From: Aliiglaciecola sp. CAU 1673
Lineage (GTDB): Bacteria; Pseudomonadota; Gammaproteobacteria; Enterobacterales; Alteromonadaceae
Assembly: GCF_029223185.1 (NCBI RefSeq)
Contig: NZ_JARHUG010000007.1
Location: 124,001-188,000, forward strand
Reading direction: 5' to 3'
DNA: 64,000 nucleotides
A program made the translations under genes and the position numbers. Position 1 is the stretch's first letter, and each line of letters starts with the position of its first letter. Below, piece by piece: positions 37,274 to 46,198 of this stretch. The notes under the pieces are model-generated. The model had not been told where the DNA came from. It saw only the letters and a program-made list of their open reading frames with translations, and ran no database searches.

Positions 37274-37296
37274 AAAAAAAGGGAGCATCTGCCCCC
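37274..37296 (-). terminator. Intrinsic terminator between dsbC and recJ, abutting the recJ start
   Basis: Minus strand: GGGGGCAGATGCTCCC (6-base stem with one G-T pair, 4-base loop) followed by seven T. It begins directly after the dsbC TAA and ends 4 bases before the recJ ATG. Either it ends dsbC transcripts or it attenuates recJ. Confidence 0.8.
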
Positions 37297-38019
37297 TTAA
37301 GAATGATTTTCGCGAAGAATTTCGGCCAATTGCTCAGGCGGCTGATAGCCTGGGATCATACTGCCATCGTCAAGGATAATGGCGGGCGTACCCTGAATAC
37401 CAATTTGCTGACCAAAGTCATATTGCTCGCCCACTTTGCTGGGACAGCTTTTTCCTTTAACAGACTTACCGGCTTTGGCCATGGTCAGCGCTTCCTGACG
37501 ATTCTCAGCGCACCAAACGGAGATCATATTTTCAAAACCTTCACTACCTGGTCCACCACGCGGGAATGCCAGATAGTTAACAGTGATACCGAGGCGATTG
37601 TATTCATCAATCTGTGAGTGAAGTTTGCGGCAATAACCGCAGGTAATATCAGTGAATACAGATACCTGATACTTCTCGTTTTTGGCTTTAAAGCTGATTG
37701 CCGAACCATTGAAGCCTTTGATACCTTCAAGACGAAGCGCCGAAAGAGCTTCCTCGGTCTCGTTACGAAGACCTTCGTTCAGATTAAACACCCGGCCATG
37801 AAGCAGAAACTGACCATTTTCGCTGACATAGAACAATCCACGATTGGTAAAGGCCTGTAACAAACCTGGCACCGGAGAGGGTTCAATAGTAGTGACAGTA
37901 AAACCCAGCTCACCGGTGAGTTTTGCCAGCGCTTCGGCGTATTTATCCTCAGCACTGCTGCCCAAAGAAACTAATGAGAGCAGCACAGCGGCCAGGGAAA
38001 TCTTAAGTTTTGTCTTCAT
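37297..38019 (-). CDS. dsbC: Periplasmic thiol-disulfide isomerase DsbC
   Basis: DsbC reshuffles wrong disulfides in the periplasm and is kept reduced by DsbD. The 240-residue precursor has a signal peptide (about 1-23), the N-terminal dimerisation domain (about 25-85) and a thioredoxin domain with active site CGYC (127-130) and the cis-proline loop GIQGTPAIILDDG. In many relatives xerD-dsbC-recJ is one operon; here xerD is separated by an inserted EAL gene. Confidence 0.97.
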   Translation of the reverse strand: MKTKLKISLAAVLLSLVSLGSSAEDKYAEALAKLTGELGFTVTTIEPSPVPGLLQAFTNRGLFYVSENGQFLLHGRVFNLNEGLRNETEEALSALRLEGIKGFNGSAISFKAKNEKYQVSVFTDITCGYCRKLHSQIDEYNRLGITVNYLAFPRGGPGSEGFENMISVWCAENRQEALTMAKAGKSVKGKSCPSKVGEQYDFGQQIGIQGTPAIILDDGSMIPGYQPPEQLAEILRENHS

Positions 38020-38172
38020 CTATATCTTCGCTACCAAGTGAATCTAATCGTTAGACCAGCATTAACTGAAAAAGGTTACAGAGCGATGCATTGTAAACGT
38101 AACTGATGACGGATACCAAGGCGGCAATTATACCTATATAACCACAGAGGGAGCGTTGACCGCGCGAATGTG

Positions 38173-38189
38173 CTTAACTACAAGTTAAG
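38173..38189. promoter_or_regulatory. Palindrome upstream of the GAF-EAL gene
   Basis: CTTAACT, 3 bases, AGTTAAG: a perfect 7-base inverted repeat about 90 bases before the EAL gene start, in the gap shared with divergent dsbC. A possible operator; no regulator can be named. Confidence 0.35.
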
Positions 38190-38278
38190 ACTTGAATTAT
38201 TGCTGGCCAATGGCATTTACTGGGTGAGCTGCAAGAGCCTCTTATGACATTAAACATCGAGTTTGTTAAGGAAGTCTG

Positions 38279-39508
38279 ATGTCTGATAGCGGTTTGTCAG
38301 AGTTTTTACTGAAAAAAATGGATTTAGAAATGGATGATCAGGATTTGGATAGCCTGCTAAAAGGTGTCCGCACACACCTTGGCATGGAAGTCGCCTTTAT
38401 TGGCGAATTCAGCGACGGCCAGCGCATAATTTCTTATGTGAATACAGACCATGGCAATCTCAGCATAGCGGCAGGCATGTCTTCTCCGCTAAGCCAAACC
38501 TACTGCCACAAAATTGTCGAGGGGCTGCTGCCCAGACTTATTCCTGATGCCATCCAACATCCCATCACCAAAGACCTCAAGGTGACCAAGTCATTGAAAA
38601 TAGGAGCTTATGTGGGGGTTCCCATCAGGCTCACCAACGATGCCGTCTATGGTACCTTATGCTGTTACAGCCCACAGCCGGATCCCAGCTTGCAGCAGAA
38701 GGATGTCAGTTTTTTGGAACTGTTCGCCGATATGCTGGGTAAACAACTCAGCCGTAAGCGCGATGAAAAACAACTAAAAACACAAAAATTGCAGCGGGTT
38801 AAAAACGTGATGGATAATGTCTCGCTGAATATGGTTTACCAGCCGATTCTGAGTCTGGAAACCGGCAATTTTCTGGGTTTCGAAGCCCTGACCCGATTCA
38901 CCGATGAGCCTTATCGCTCACCAGATATCTGGTTTAAGGAGGCAGCCGAGGTGGGATTAGGTGAAAATCTTGAGCTGTTGGCTATTCGCAAAGCATTGCA
39001 GCACTCAGACAGAATCCCCAGAGGCAGCTATCTGTCCATCAATATTTCAGCGGAATATCTGCTCAAAGATCAGTTGATGGCACTACTTAGCGAATCGGCA
39101 GACACCCGCATTATGTTTGAGGTGACTGAGCACGAAAAAATCCTGGACTACAGCAAACTCTCGGACGCCCTGTGCGAACTTCGTGAACAAGGGATTCGCA
39201 TTGCATTGGATGATGCCGGCGCCGGCTATGCGAGTTTCCAACATATTCTGGATTTGCAGGTCGATGTGCTCAAGCTCGATCTCAGCTTGATCCGCAATAT
39301 CCATCTGGACAAGCGCCGGCAAGCGCTGGCGGCGGGGCTGATTGCCTTTGCCCAAACCACCGGTGTCGATGTGATTGCCGAGGGTATCGAACAACATGAA
39401 GAACTGAAGACCTTAAGAGCCCTGGGTGTCAGCAAAATGCAGGGCTATCTGATTGGTCGCCCTATGCCATTTGAAGAAGCTATGGCGCATCGCCCTCTTC
39501 TATCCTGA
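38279..39508 (+). CDS. GAF-EAL protein, probable c-di-GMP phosphodiesterase
   Basis: The 409-residue protein has an N-terminal GAF sensor domain (about 20-155), a short linker and an EAL domain (about 178-405). Catalytic residues are present: EAL at 202-204, FEVTEH near 280, DDAGAGYAS at 311-319 (DDFGTG variant), KLD at 332-334 and AEGIE near 368. No GGDEF domain. A good ribosome site (AAGGA) precedes the ATG. It sits in opposite orientation inside the otherwise conserved xerD-dsbC-recJ block. Confidence 0.93.
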   Translation: MSDSGLSEFLLKKMDLEMDDQDLDSLLKGVRTHLGMEVAFIGEFSDGQRIISYVNTDHGNLSIAAGMSSPLSQTYCHKIVEGLLPRLIPDAIQHPITKDLKVTKSLKIGAYVGVPIRLTNDAVYGTLCCYSPQPDPSLQQKDVSFLELFADMLGKQLSRKRDEKQLKTQKLQRVKNVMDNVSLNMVYQPILSLETGNFLGFEALTRFTDEPYRSPDIWFKEAAEVGLGENLELLAIRKALQHSDRIPRGSYLSINISAEYLLKDQLMALLSESADTRIMFEVTEHEKILDYSKLSDALCELREQGIRIALDDAGAGYASFQHILDLQVDVLKLDLSLIRNIHLDKRRQALAAGLIAFAQTTGVDVIAEGIEQHEELKTLRALGVSKMQGYLIGRPMPFEEAMAHRPLLS

Positions 39509-39525
39509 GCGAGCAACATGCAGGC

Positions 39526-40458
39526 TCAGGCTCTTGGATGATGTTGCTCAATCAAGCGCTGCAATCTTTCGGTGGCCACATGGGTGTAAATTTGGGTGGT
39601 GGAAAGGTCAGCGTGTCCCAACAACATCTGCACCACACGCAGATCGGCCCCATGGTTAAGTAAATGGGTGGCAAAGGCATGGCGAAGGGTATGCGGTGAC
39701 AGGGCATCCTGATCGATGCCGGCACCCAAAGCATGCAGCTTTATGCGATGCCAGAAGGTCTGGCGCGTCATTTGCTGGCCTCTGCTCGAAGGAAACAACA
39801 CATCAGACGGAGACTGTAGTAACGCAGTCCTGCCCTCTTTGAGAAATCGCTGGATCCATTCCACCGCTTCTTCCCCCAAAGGCACCAGGCGCTCTTTATT
39901 TCCCTTTCCCGTGACCCTGGCAACCCCTTGGGCCAGACTTAGCTGCCCCAAACGCAGACTAACCAATTCACTGACCCTCAGACCCGATGCATACAAGACC
40001 TCCAACATGGCCCGATCACGCAGATGGACAGGATCGGACACATTGGGGGCGGCCAATAAGTCCTCCACCTGACGCTCAGACAAGGTTTTAGGCAAAGATT
40101 TGCTTAACTTGGGGTTTTGCAACAAGGCCATGGGATCGTCTTCCCGCTCACCACGTTGCACCAGATATCCGGTGTAGGCCCGCAAGGTCGAGAGAAAACG
40201 CGCGGTGCTGCGCTCTGACAACCCGAGATCGTAGCGATGGGCCAGGTAACTTTGGATTTGCTCCGTTGTGATCTGCGGCAGTAGCACAGCATCGGCCCAC
40301 AGATGCTGGGCAAACTTGCTTAAATCGCTGCGATAAGCGCTTAAGGTATTGTCGCTTAAGCCTTTTTCCAGCCACAACATATCGATAAAGGCATTGATCG
40401 GCGCTTCATATTGTAACTTGTTGTTATTTGGCTTGACTGCGGCGCGGCTTTTTTTCAC
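39526..40458 (-). CDS. xerD: Site-specific tyrosine recombinase XerD
   Basis: With XerC, XerD resolves chromosome dimers at dif. The protein has the N-terminal SAM-like core-binding domain (FIDMLWLEKGLSDNTLSAYRSDL) and the catalytic domain with R (ASGLRVSEL), HTLRHAFATHLL, the later LGH and nucleophile Tyr (TTQIYTHV). XerD rather than XerC is supported by dsbC-recJ nearby. The GTG at 40458 gives about 310 residues; a GTG at 40488 in the same frame is possible. Confidence 0.93.
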   Translation of the reverse strand: MKKSRAAVKPNNNKLQYEAPINAFIDMLWLEKGLSDNTLSAYRSDLSKFAQHLWADAVLLPQITTEQIQSYLAHRYDLGLSERSTARFLSTLRAYTGYLVQRGEREDDPMALLQNPKLSKSLPKTLSERQVEDLLAAPNVSDPVHLRDRAMLEVLYASGLRVSELVSLRLGQLSLAQGVARVTGKGNKERLVPLGEEAVEWIQRFLKEGRTALLQSPSDVLFPSSRGQQMTRQTFWHRIKLHALGAGIDQDALSPHTLRHAFATHLLNHGADLRVVQMLLGHADLSTTQIYTHVATERLQRLIEQHHPRA

Positions 40459-40490
40459 GCTGGTACCACTGCTTGTTGGGACGCACACCT

Positions 40491-42191
40491 ATGTTATCAC
40501 TGGTGGATGATATTGCCGATGCCATACTCAGTGGCTTTGAACGCCATTATCAAACCTTTCTGGAAATCACCCGCGGCGCCAGAGACAGATTTGAGCGCGG
40601 TGACTGGCGCTCGGTACAGCAAGCCTCCGCTCGGCGGCTGCAGTCTTACGACAGGCGCGTTGGCGACAACATCGCCATGCTGCAAAACCGATTTGGCCAG
40701 AAGACCCTGAATCAGAACCAGTGGCAGTGGGTTAAAACCGCATACAGCCGCAAGCTACTGACACATCCACAGCCCGAACTGGCGGAAAGTTTCTATACCT
40801 CGGTGTTCTGTCATATGTTCGATAGGAGCTATTTCCACAACGACAATATCTTTGTGGAAACCGAGATTGCCCCCTTGGATTGCACCCAGCGCCCGGTACT
40901 GCAGTGTTATCCCTTGGGTGAGAAAACTGCACACAGCCTGGGTGAGTTGCTAGCTAAGTTACCTCTTACCCTGCCCTTTGAGAACATCACGCGAGATTTG
41001 GCTTTACTCACCCGCGCTTTTTCCTGCTACGGCAGCGCGTCGGAGTTACAGGTACTGAAGCCACTTTTTTTTCGCAACAAGGCCGCTTATCTGATCGGTC
41101 GGGTAAAACAACAAGGGAGCTGGTTGCCGTGCATTATTCCTATCCTTAATAACGAGAAGGGCCAGCTCTTTGTGGATTGCCTGGTGTCAGATCCCTCAGA
41201 GGCGTCTGTTATATTCGGTTTTGCCCGTGCCTACTTTATGGTTGATACCCCCTATCCCGGCGCCATAGTGAATTTCCTGCAATCTTTTATAACCAACAAA
41301 TCGAGCGCCGCCCTGTACACCAGCATTGGCTTGCAGAAACATGGCAAGACTTTGTTTTACAGAGACTTTTTACATCATTTGGAGAATACACAAGACCACT
41401 TTGTCAGCGCTCCGGGCATAAAGGGCATGGTGATGGAAGTGTTTACCCTGCCCTCCTACCCTTTTGTGTTTAAGGTGATTAGGGACAAGTTCGCACCGCA
41501 AAAAGATCTCACCCGCCAAACGGTGATGGAAAAGTATCAATTGGTTAAAAACCATGATCGGGTAGGACGCATGGCCGATACCTGGGAATTCTCCTACGTG
41601 GCCTTTCCACTTAACCGCTTTGACGATGCGCTAATTAAAGCGCTGAAACAGAGTATTGCCAGCCAGCTATCAGAAGAAGACGGCTACCTGATTATCCGCC
41701 ATTGCTATATCGAAAGGCGCATGGAGCCCATGAACCTGTATTTGGACAGGCAACCAGACAAAACCAATATAGAAGCCGTCATCAAAGAATATGGTGACGC
41801 CATAAAGCAGATGGCCGGCGCTAATATTTTTCCTGGCGACATGTTGTTTAAAAACTTTGGGGTAACCCGTCACAAGCGGGTGATTTTCTACGACTATGAT
41901 GAAATCTGTTACCTCACAGAGTGTAATTTTCGCAAGATCCCGCCGCCGCGCCATCCTGAAGATGAGTTAAGTGGTGAGCCTTGGTATTCGGTGGGGCCTA
42001 ATGATGTTTTTCCAGAAGAGTTCGCCGACTTTCTATTGTGCGATCCCAACGTTAGCGACATTTTTCGGGCCCTGCATGCCGATCTGCTCGATGCCGGTTT
42101 GTGGCAACAAAAACAAGCGAATATCCGGGCCGGGATTTATGAGGATGTATTTCCCTATGCCCAGGAGAAGCGCTTTATTCATCAGTACTGA
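40491..42191 (+). CDS. aceK: Isocitrate dehydrogenase kinase/phosphatase AceK
   Basis: AceK phosphorylates isocitrate dehydrogenase to divert carbon to the glyoxylate shunt, and reverses this. The 566-residue protein has the regulatory N-terminal half and a kinase-like C-terminal half with the ATP loop GIKGMVM (309-315) followed by FVFKVIRD (catalytic Lys). The ATG at 40491 is chosen; the upstream part of the frame only has TTG. It stands alone, without aceBA, and starts only 32 bases from divergent xerD. Confidence 0.96.
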   Translation: MLSLVDDIADAILSGFERHYQTFLEITRGARDRFERGDWRSVQQASARRLQSYDRRVGDNIAMLQNRFGQKTLNQNQWQWVKTAYSRKLLTHPQPELAESFYTSVFCHMFDRSYFHNDNIFVETEIAPLDCTQRPVLQCYPLGEKTAHSLGELLAKLPLTLPFENITRDLALLTRAFSCYGSASELQVLKPLFFRNKAAYLIGRVKQQGSWLPCIIPILNNEKGQLFVDCLVSDPSEASVIFGFARAYFMVDTPYPGAIVNFLQSFITNKSSAALYTSIGLQKHGKTLFYRDFLHHLENTQDHFVSAPGIKGMVMEVFTLPSYPFVFKVIRDKFAPQKDLTRQTVMEKYQLVKNHDRVGRMADTWEFSYVAFPLNRFDDALIKALKQSIASQLSEEDGYLIIRHCYIERRMEPMNLYLDRQPDKTNIEAVIKEYGDAIKQMAGANIFPGDMLFKNFGVTRHKRVIFYDYDEICYLTECNFRKIPPPRHPEDELSGEPWYSVGPNDVFPEEFADFLLCDPNVSDIFRALHADLLDAGLWQQKQANIRAGIYEDVFPYAQEKRFIHQY

Positions 42192-42269
42192 GTGAAATAG
42201 TCATTCCCCCCTTCCATTGCTTTGACCTAGACTGTGTTTTATACGTGGCATCAACGACTTGAGGAACTT

Positions 42270-42761
42270 ATGGCCGGTGAACAACGACAACAAACCCTAC
42301 GCTTTCTGGCCGAACCGGCCGATGTCAATTTCGGTGGTAAGGTGCATGGCGGCGCGGTAATGAAGTGGATAGATCTAGCGGCCTATGCCTGTGCCGCTGG
42401 TTGGAGCGGAAAATATTGCATCACCGCTTATGCCGGCGGTATCCGCTTTGTACGACCCATATTAGTAGGTAGCCTGGTAGAAGTTCGGGCCAGGATTATC
42501 TATACCGGCCGGACCTCCATGCATTTAGCACTGGATGTAATGGCGGGCGACCCCAAGCAATCGGACCGTCATCTGACAACCCACTGTATTGTGATCATGG
42601 TGGCAGTAGACGATGAAGGTAAACCCACCCCAGTACCGCAATGGCTTCCTCAATCCGAAGAAGACAAGTTCCTGCAGGAATCGGCGTTAAGATTGGTGCA
42701 AATGCGGGAGAAAATCGGCGAGGAAATGCAGGCCCATATTAATCTGTTGGGCGTCGATTAA
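42270..42761 (+). CDS. Acyl-CoA thioesterase, YciA/ACOT hotdog family
   Basis: The 163-residue hotdog protein hydrolyses acyl-CoA esters. The ATG at 42270 follows GAGGA by 4 bases. Motifs: LAEPADVNFGGKVHGGAVMKWID, with the hotdog catalytic acid region, and GGIRFVRPILVGSLVEVRARI. It is the last gene before the hairpin at 42764. Substrate chain length cannot be read from sequence. Confidence 0.9.
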   Translation: MAGEQRQQTLRFLAEPADVNFGGKVHGGAVMKWIDLAAYACAAGWSGKYCITAYAGGIRFVRPILVGSLVEVRARIIYTGRTSMHLALDVMAGDPKQSDRHLTTHCIVIMVAVDDEGKPTPVPQWLPQSEEDKFLQESALRLVQMREKIGEEMQAHINLLGVD

Positions 42762-42763
42762 TA

Positions 42764-42781
42764 GAGGGGCGTAAGCCCCTC
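42764..42781. terminator. Shared hairpin between convergent genes
   Basis: GAGGGGC, loop GTAA, GCCCCTC lies between the thioesterase stop and the outer-membrane barrel stop. T-runs are short on both sides, so termination may be modest in both directions. Confidence 0.6.
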
Positions 42782-42788
42782 AAATTAC

Positions 42789-43373
42789 TCAGAAGCTGTA
42801 GCGGGCAGAGATGGTGAATAAATCCATATCATCACCCACCTTATATCCCGCACCTACTGCAAATTGAGGAGCAAAATAGTAGGCAACACTGCCTTCAATG
42901 AAGGTCTCGGCATCTTCGATGTCTATGCGAGAAATCACACCTTTTAATTCAATGTTGTCGTTGAGCATCGAGCGAACGCCAATTGCAAGACCGTAACCAT
43001 TGTCATCTTCTGACTCTGAATCAAAACGGCTGGAGGCAGACAACTCGACAGACTCATAAGAAACGATACCAAACACATCAGTATTACCAGTTATGGCGTG
43101 ACGATATCCCATTCCAATAGACGTCCAATCAAGGTCGACATCTACACCGAAAATTTCATCGGAAACAGACAAAAAATTGCCCTGTAGGATATAGTTCGAA
43201 CCCACTAACACTGAACCAGACAAGTCAAGACCATTGGCGGAGATATCCGTATCATCAATGTCAAGTTTGGCATAGGAAAGTTGTACGTTGTTCCAATTAG
43301 GCTGTGCGGCCAGAACAGACGCTGAGAACATTGCGGCACCGGTCAGAGCGGCAAGAAGAATGCGATTGGTCAT
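42789..43373 (-). CDS. Small outer-membrane beta-barrel protein
   Basis: 194 residues with a signal peptide ending AVLAA-like (MTNRILLAALTGAAMFSASVLAAQ) and alternating hydrophobic strands of 8-strand barrel type (VQLSYAKLDI, WTSIGMGYRHAITG, FAVGAGYKVG) ending in Phe (ISARYSF), the BAM recognition signal. The start at 43373 has AAGGA upstream. Belongs to the OmpX/Ail or OmpA-like barrel class; exact role unknown. Confidence 0.85.
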   Translation of the reverse strand: MTNRILLAALTGAAMFSASVLAAQPNWNNVQLSYAKLDIDDTDISANGLDLSGSVLVGSNYILQGNFLSVSDEIFGVDVDLDWTSIGMGYRHAITGNTDVFGIVSYESVELSASSRFDSESEDDNGYGLAIGVRSMLNDNIELKGVISRIDIEDAETFIEGSVAYYFAPQFAVGAGYKVGDDMDLFTISARYSF

Positions 43374-43560
43374 ATTTTTTCCTTTTTCATACAAACACGT
43401 CAAACCTTATGACGCGGGCGGCATTATGCCCTAAGCCTTTGCTGTGTAAACAAAAACACCATAGAAATCTGTAACAACAAATCATCAAACGCCACCCAAC
43501 TGGATCTCGAGTCAAGTAACAAGCACAATAGCGCCCATTCTTTTTAAGATTGCGAGCGTA

Positions 43561-44103
43561 ATGACAGATCCTGCGTTAAAAATCGGCCTGTTTTATGGCT
43601 CTACCACCTGTTACACCGAAATGGCGGCGGAAAAGATCAAAGCCGCCCTCGATGAGCTGCTCGGCGAGAACACGGTGGATATTCACAATATTAAGGACGT
43701 GCCTCTTAGCCAGGCCCAAGCCTACGACATCCTTATCTTCGGCATTTCCACCTGGGACTTTGGCGAACTTCAGGAAGACTGGGAATCCCATTGGGACGAT
43801 ATCCGCCCTTTGCAGCTCAAAGGCAAGATAGTCGCCCTCTATGGTCTGGGTGACCAGTTAGGTTATGCCGACTGGTATCAGGATGCCCTGGGTATGCTGC
43901 ATGATGAGCTTCAAGTCCTCGGCTGCCAGTGCATCGGCTATTGGCCCAATCAAGGCTATGAGTTCTCTGCATCAAAAGCGCTAACCAGTGATAAAAGCCA
44001 GTTTGTGGGCTTGGCTTTAGACGATGAAAACCAATTCGATCAGACTGATGAACGCATAGGTCGCTGGACAGCACAATTAATCGATGAACTCTCTGCCCTT
44101 TAA
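43561..44103 (+). CDS. fldB: Flavodoxin (FldB-like)
   Basis: Long-chain flavodoxin of 180 residues. The FMN phosphate loop is YGSTTCYTE (14-22); ISTWDFGELQEDW and ALYGLGDQLGYADWYQDALG line the flavin and mark the long-chain type. It is an electron carrier. It is followed by folM at 30 bases and the HExxH gene after that. Whether it is FldB or FldA cannot be settled by motif; the folM context favours FldB. Confidence 0.9.
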   Translation: MTDPALKIGLFYGSTTCYTEMAAEKIKAALDELLGENTVDIHNIKDVPLSQAQAYDILIFGISTWDFGELQEDWESHWDDIRPLQLKGKIVALYGLGDQLGYADWYQDALGMLHDELQVLGCQCIGYWPNQGYEFSASKALTSDKSQFVGLALDDENQFDQTDERIGRWTAQLIDELSAL

Positions 44104-44133
44104 CGGCGTACTAGTGAGATTTTGAGGGATCCT

Positions 44134-44841
44134 ATGCCAGGTTCACCCATTTTATTTACCGGCGCCGCGCAGCGCGTTGGCCTGTATTGTGTCAAGGCCC
44201 TGCATGCCCAGGGTCATCAGCTTGTTGTCAGCTATCGTACCCGTCGTGACAGTATCAATGCCTTGGAGAAATTGGGTATAGATTGCATCCAGGCCGATTT
44301 CGCCAGCGACGAGGGGATTCATGGCTTTGTCCACCAGGTAAAGTCGCGCTACGTCAGCCTGCGTGCCATCGTCCACAATGCCTCCGACTGGTTGCCTGAC
44401 GATAACCTTCGTCAGGCACAGATCTTCGACACCATGATGGCGGTACATGCAAAGGCACCGCTTTTGATCAACCAAGCCCTGGCACCACTGTTGAATCAAG
44501 ATAAAGCCGATATCATTCATCTGACCGATTTTGTTGCCCAAACCGGCAGCGCCAAGCATATGGCCTACGCCGCGTCTAAAGCTGCTCTTGAAAACCTGAC
44601 CATGTCTTTCGCCCGTGCCCTGGCGCCAAGAGTCAAAGTGAATGCCATAGCCCCTGCGCTAATTTGCTTTAATAAGCATGATGACGAGGCCTATCGCCAG
44701 AAAACCCTTAAAAAATCCTTACTGGGTACTGAGCCAGGCGAGCAGGAAGTGTTTAAAGCCATTAGCTGGCTGTTGGACAGCGACTATATGACCGGACGTA
44801 TTATCGGTCTTGATGGTGGACGACCGCTGAATCTGCCGTAA
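44134..44841 (+). CDS. folM: Dihydromonapterin reductase FolM (SDR family)
   Basis: FolM reduces dihydromonapterin (and dihydrofolate weakly) with NADPH. The 235-residue SDR protein has the N-terminal TGAAQRVG pteridine-reductase-type dinucleotide site, NAS at the NNAG position, and the catalytic YAASK. The ATG at 44134 follows GAGGG by 5 bases. It abuts the next gene with no gap. Confidence 0.9.
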   Translation: MPGSPILFTGAAQRVGLYCVKALHAQGHQLVVSYRTRRDSINALEKLGIDCIQADFASDEGIHGFVHQVKSRYVSLRAIVHNASDWLPDDNLRQAQIFDTMMAVHAKAPLLINQALAPLLNQDKADIIHLTDFVAQTGSAKHMAYAASKAALENLTMSFARALAPRVKVNAIAPALICFNKHDDEAYRQKTLKKSLLGTEPGEQEVFKAISWLLDSDYMTGRIIGLDGGRPLNLP

Positions 44842-45627
44842 ATGACCACATCCAGGCTGCATCGCCCCTACTTTCGTAATGGCCCCGATCATCGGGAGGG
44901 GCAGGATGTTAGTTTTGCCGATATCGTGCGGGCATTTGGCTTTCGTACCGTCAGCATCGGCAAATGGGTCACCAAAGAAGAGCAGCAACTGGCGGCCAAC
45001 TTGTTTTTCGATGCACTATGTGACTTGATGTTGTTGCTTGGCGTACCGGAACAGGTCATTTCCTTAAACGGCTCATTGTCGCTGGCCTTTGGCACCGGTG
45101 GGCAAAAGTACGCCAGCGCCCATTACGAGTCAGGCAGTAAAACCCTGGCCCTGGCTAAAAACGCCGGTGGCGGTGCCCTGGCGCATGAATGGTTCCATGC
45201 CTTCGACCACTATATCTGTCGTCATCTGTTCACCAATACCAGTAGACAACAGTTCGCCTCTGAATGCTGGTTAAAAGACGCTAACCTGATTGCGCACCCG
45301 CTTAATCAGCGTTTATCCAGGTGTTTTCATTGCTTGTTTCTTGAAGATAACGGCAAAGAAAGCAATGCCTATCTGAAACGTGCGGTTGCGCTCGACAAAT
45401 CGCTGCAAACCTTTTACTACGCCCAACCTCAGGAACTTGCGGCACGCGCTTTTGAAGCGGTGATACAGCACCAATCTCTAAAAAATGCCTTTTTAGTGCA
45501 AGGCACCAAACAAAGTAATGAGGCCAAACTGGGTCTTTATCCTCAGGATGAGCACCTTGAGGCACTTTCTGTTGCCTGGTTGGATTATTTCTATTGGTTG
45601 GGACAAGCCATTGAACATAAGGCGTAA
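44842..45627 (+). CDS. CLCA_X / LPD1-like protein with HEWFH metal site
   Basis: 261 residues, cytoplasmic (no signal). It has a putative zinc-peptidase site HEWFHAFDH at 115-123 preceded by NAGGGALA, as in the LPD1-type domain found in large polyvalent phage and plasmid proteins. The rest is helical (EEQQLAANLFFDALCDLML; QELAARAFEAVIQH, where a downstream Glu could be a third ligand). The ATG follows the folM TAA directly, so it is co-translated with folM. Enzymatic activity unproven. Confidence 0.75.
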   Translation: MTTSRLHRPYFRNGPDHREGQDVSFADIVRAFGFRTVSIGKWVTKEEQQLAANLFFDALCDLMLLLGVPEQVISLNGSLSLAFGTGGQKYASAHYESGSKTLALAKNAGGGALAHEWFHAFDHYICRHLFTNTSRQQFASECWLKDANLIAHPLNQRLSRCFHCLFLEDNGKESNAYLKRAVALDKSLQTFYYAQPQELAARAFEAVIQHQSLKNAFLVQGTKQSNEAKLGLYPQDEHLEALSVAWLDYFYWLGQAIEHKA

Positions 45628-45690
45628 TGAGAAAACTTGACTACAATCTGAGCAAGACATCATCCTCAAACGGACCAAAAGGAGCTCTTG

Positions 45691-46110
45691 ATGGACGTCA
45701 TCTACAAGGCCAGTGCGACAGCAACCGGTGGACGAGATGGGCAGGCACGCTCCAGTGATGGTGTCTTAGATGTAAAACTGGCGGTCCCCAAGGAAATGGG
45801 CGGGGCCGGTGGCAAGGCAACTAATCCTGAACAATTGTTTGCGGCAGGCTACTCGGCCTGCTTTATCGGTGCCTTAAAATTTGTCGGCGGCCAGATGCAA
45901 GTTGCCGTGCCTACAGATGTCAGTGTACGAGCAGAAGTAGGCATCGGTAAAATCGAAGGGGGATTTGGTCTGGATATTGACCTGTATGTGCTCCTACCCG
46001 GCATGGATGCTGACAAAGCCAAACGTTTAATGGAAAAAGCACATCAGGTTTGTCCTTATTCCAACGCTACCCGCAATAATGTGACCGTGCGCTTGCATCT
46101 CACCGTTTGA
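45691..46110 (+). CDS. ohr: Organic hydroperoxide resistance protein Ohr (first copy)
   Basis: Ohr reduces fatty-acid and other organic hydroperoxides through two cysteines, using lipoylated proteins. The 139-residue protein has the first reactive Cys in the segment GYSACFIGALKF and the second in VCPYSNATRNN. ATG at 45691 follows AAGGAG by 6 bases. It is 60% or more like the second copy at 46790 by eye. A regulator gene lies between the two copies. Confidence 0.95.
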   Translation: MDVIYKASATATGGRDGQARSSDGVLDVKLAVPKEMGGAGGKATNPEQLFAAGYSACFIGALKFVGGQMQVAVPTDVSVRAEVGIGKIEGGFGLDIDLYVLLPGMDADKAKRLMEKAHQVCPYSNATRNNVTVRLHLTV

Positions 46111-46198
46111 ATTGACAAGGGATGCTCTTTGTCCAAGTCCTTGAAAATTGTTTTGCAAACTCCCACTATGCCTTTATCACTATGAGCCGGTCCCCCCG

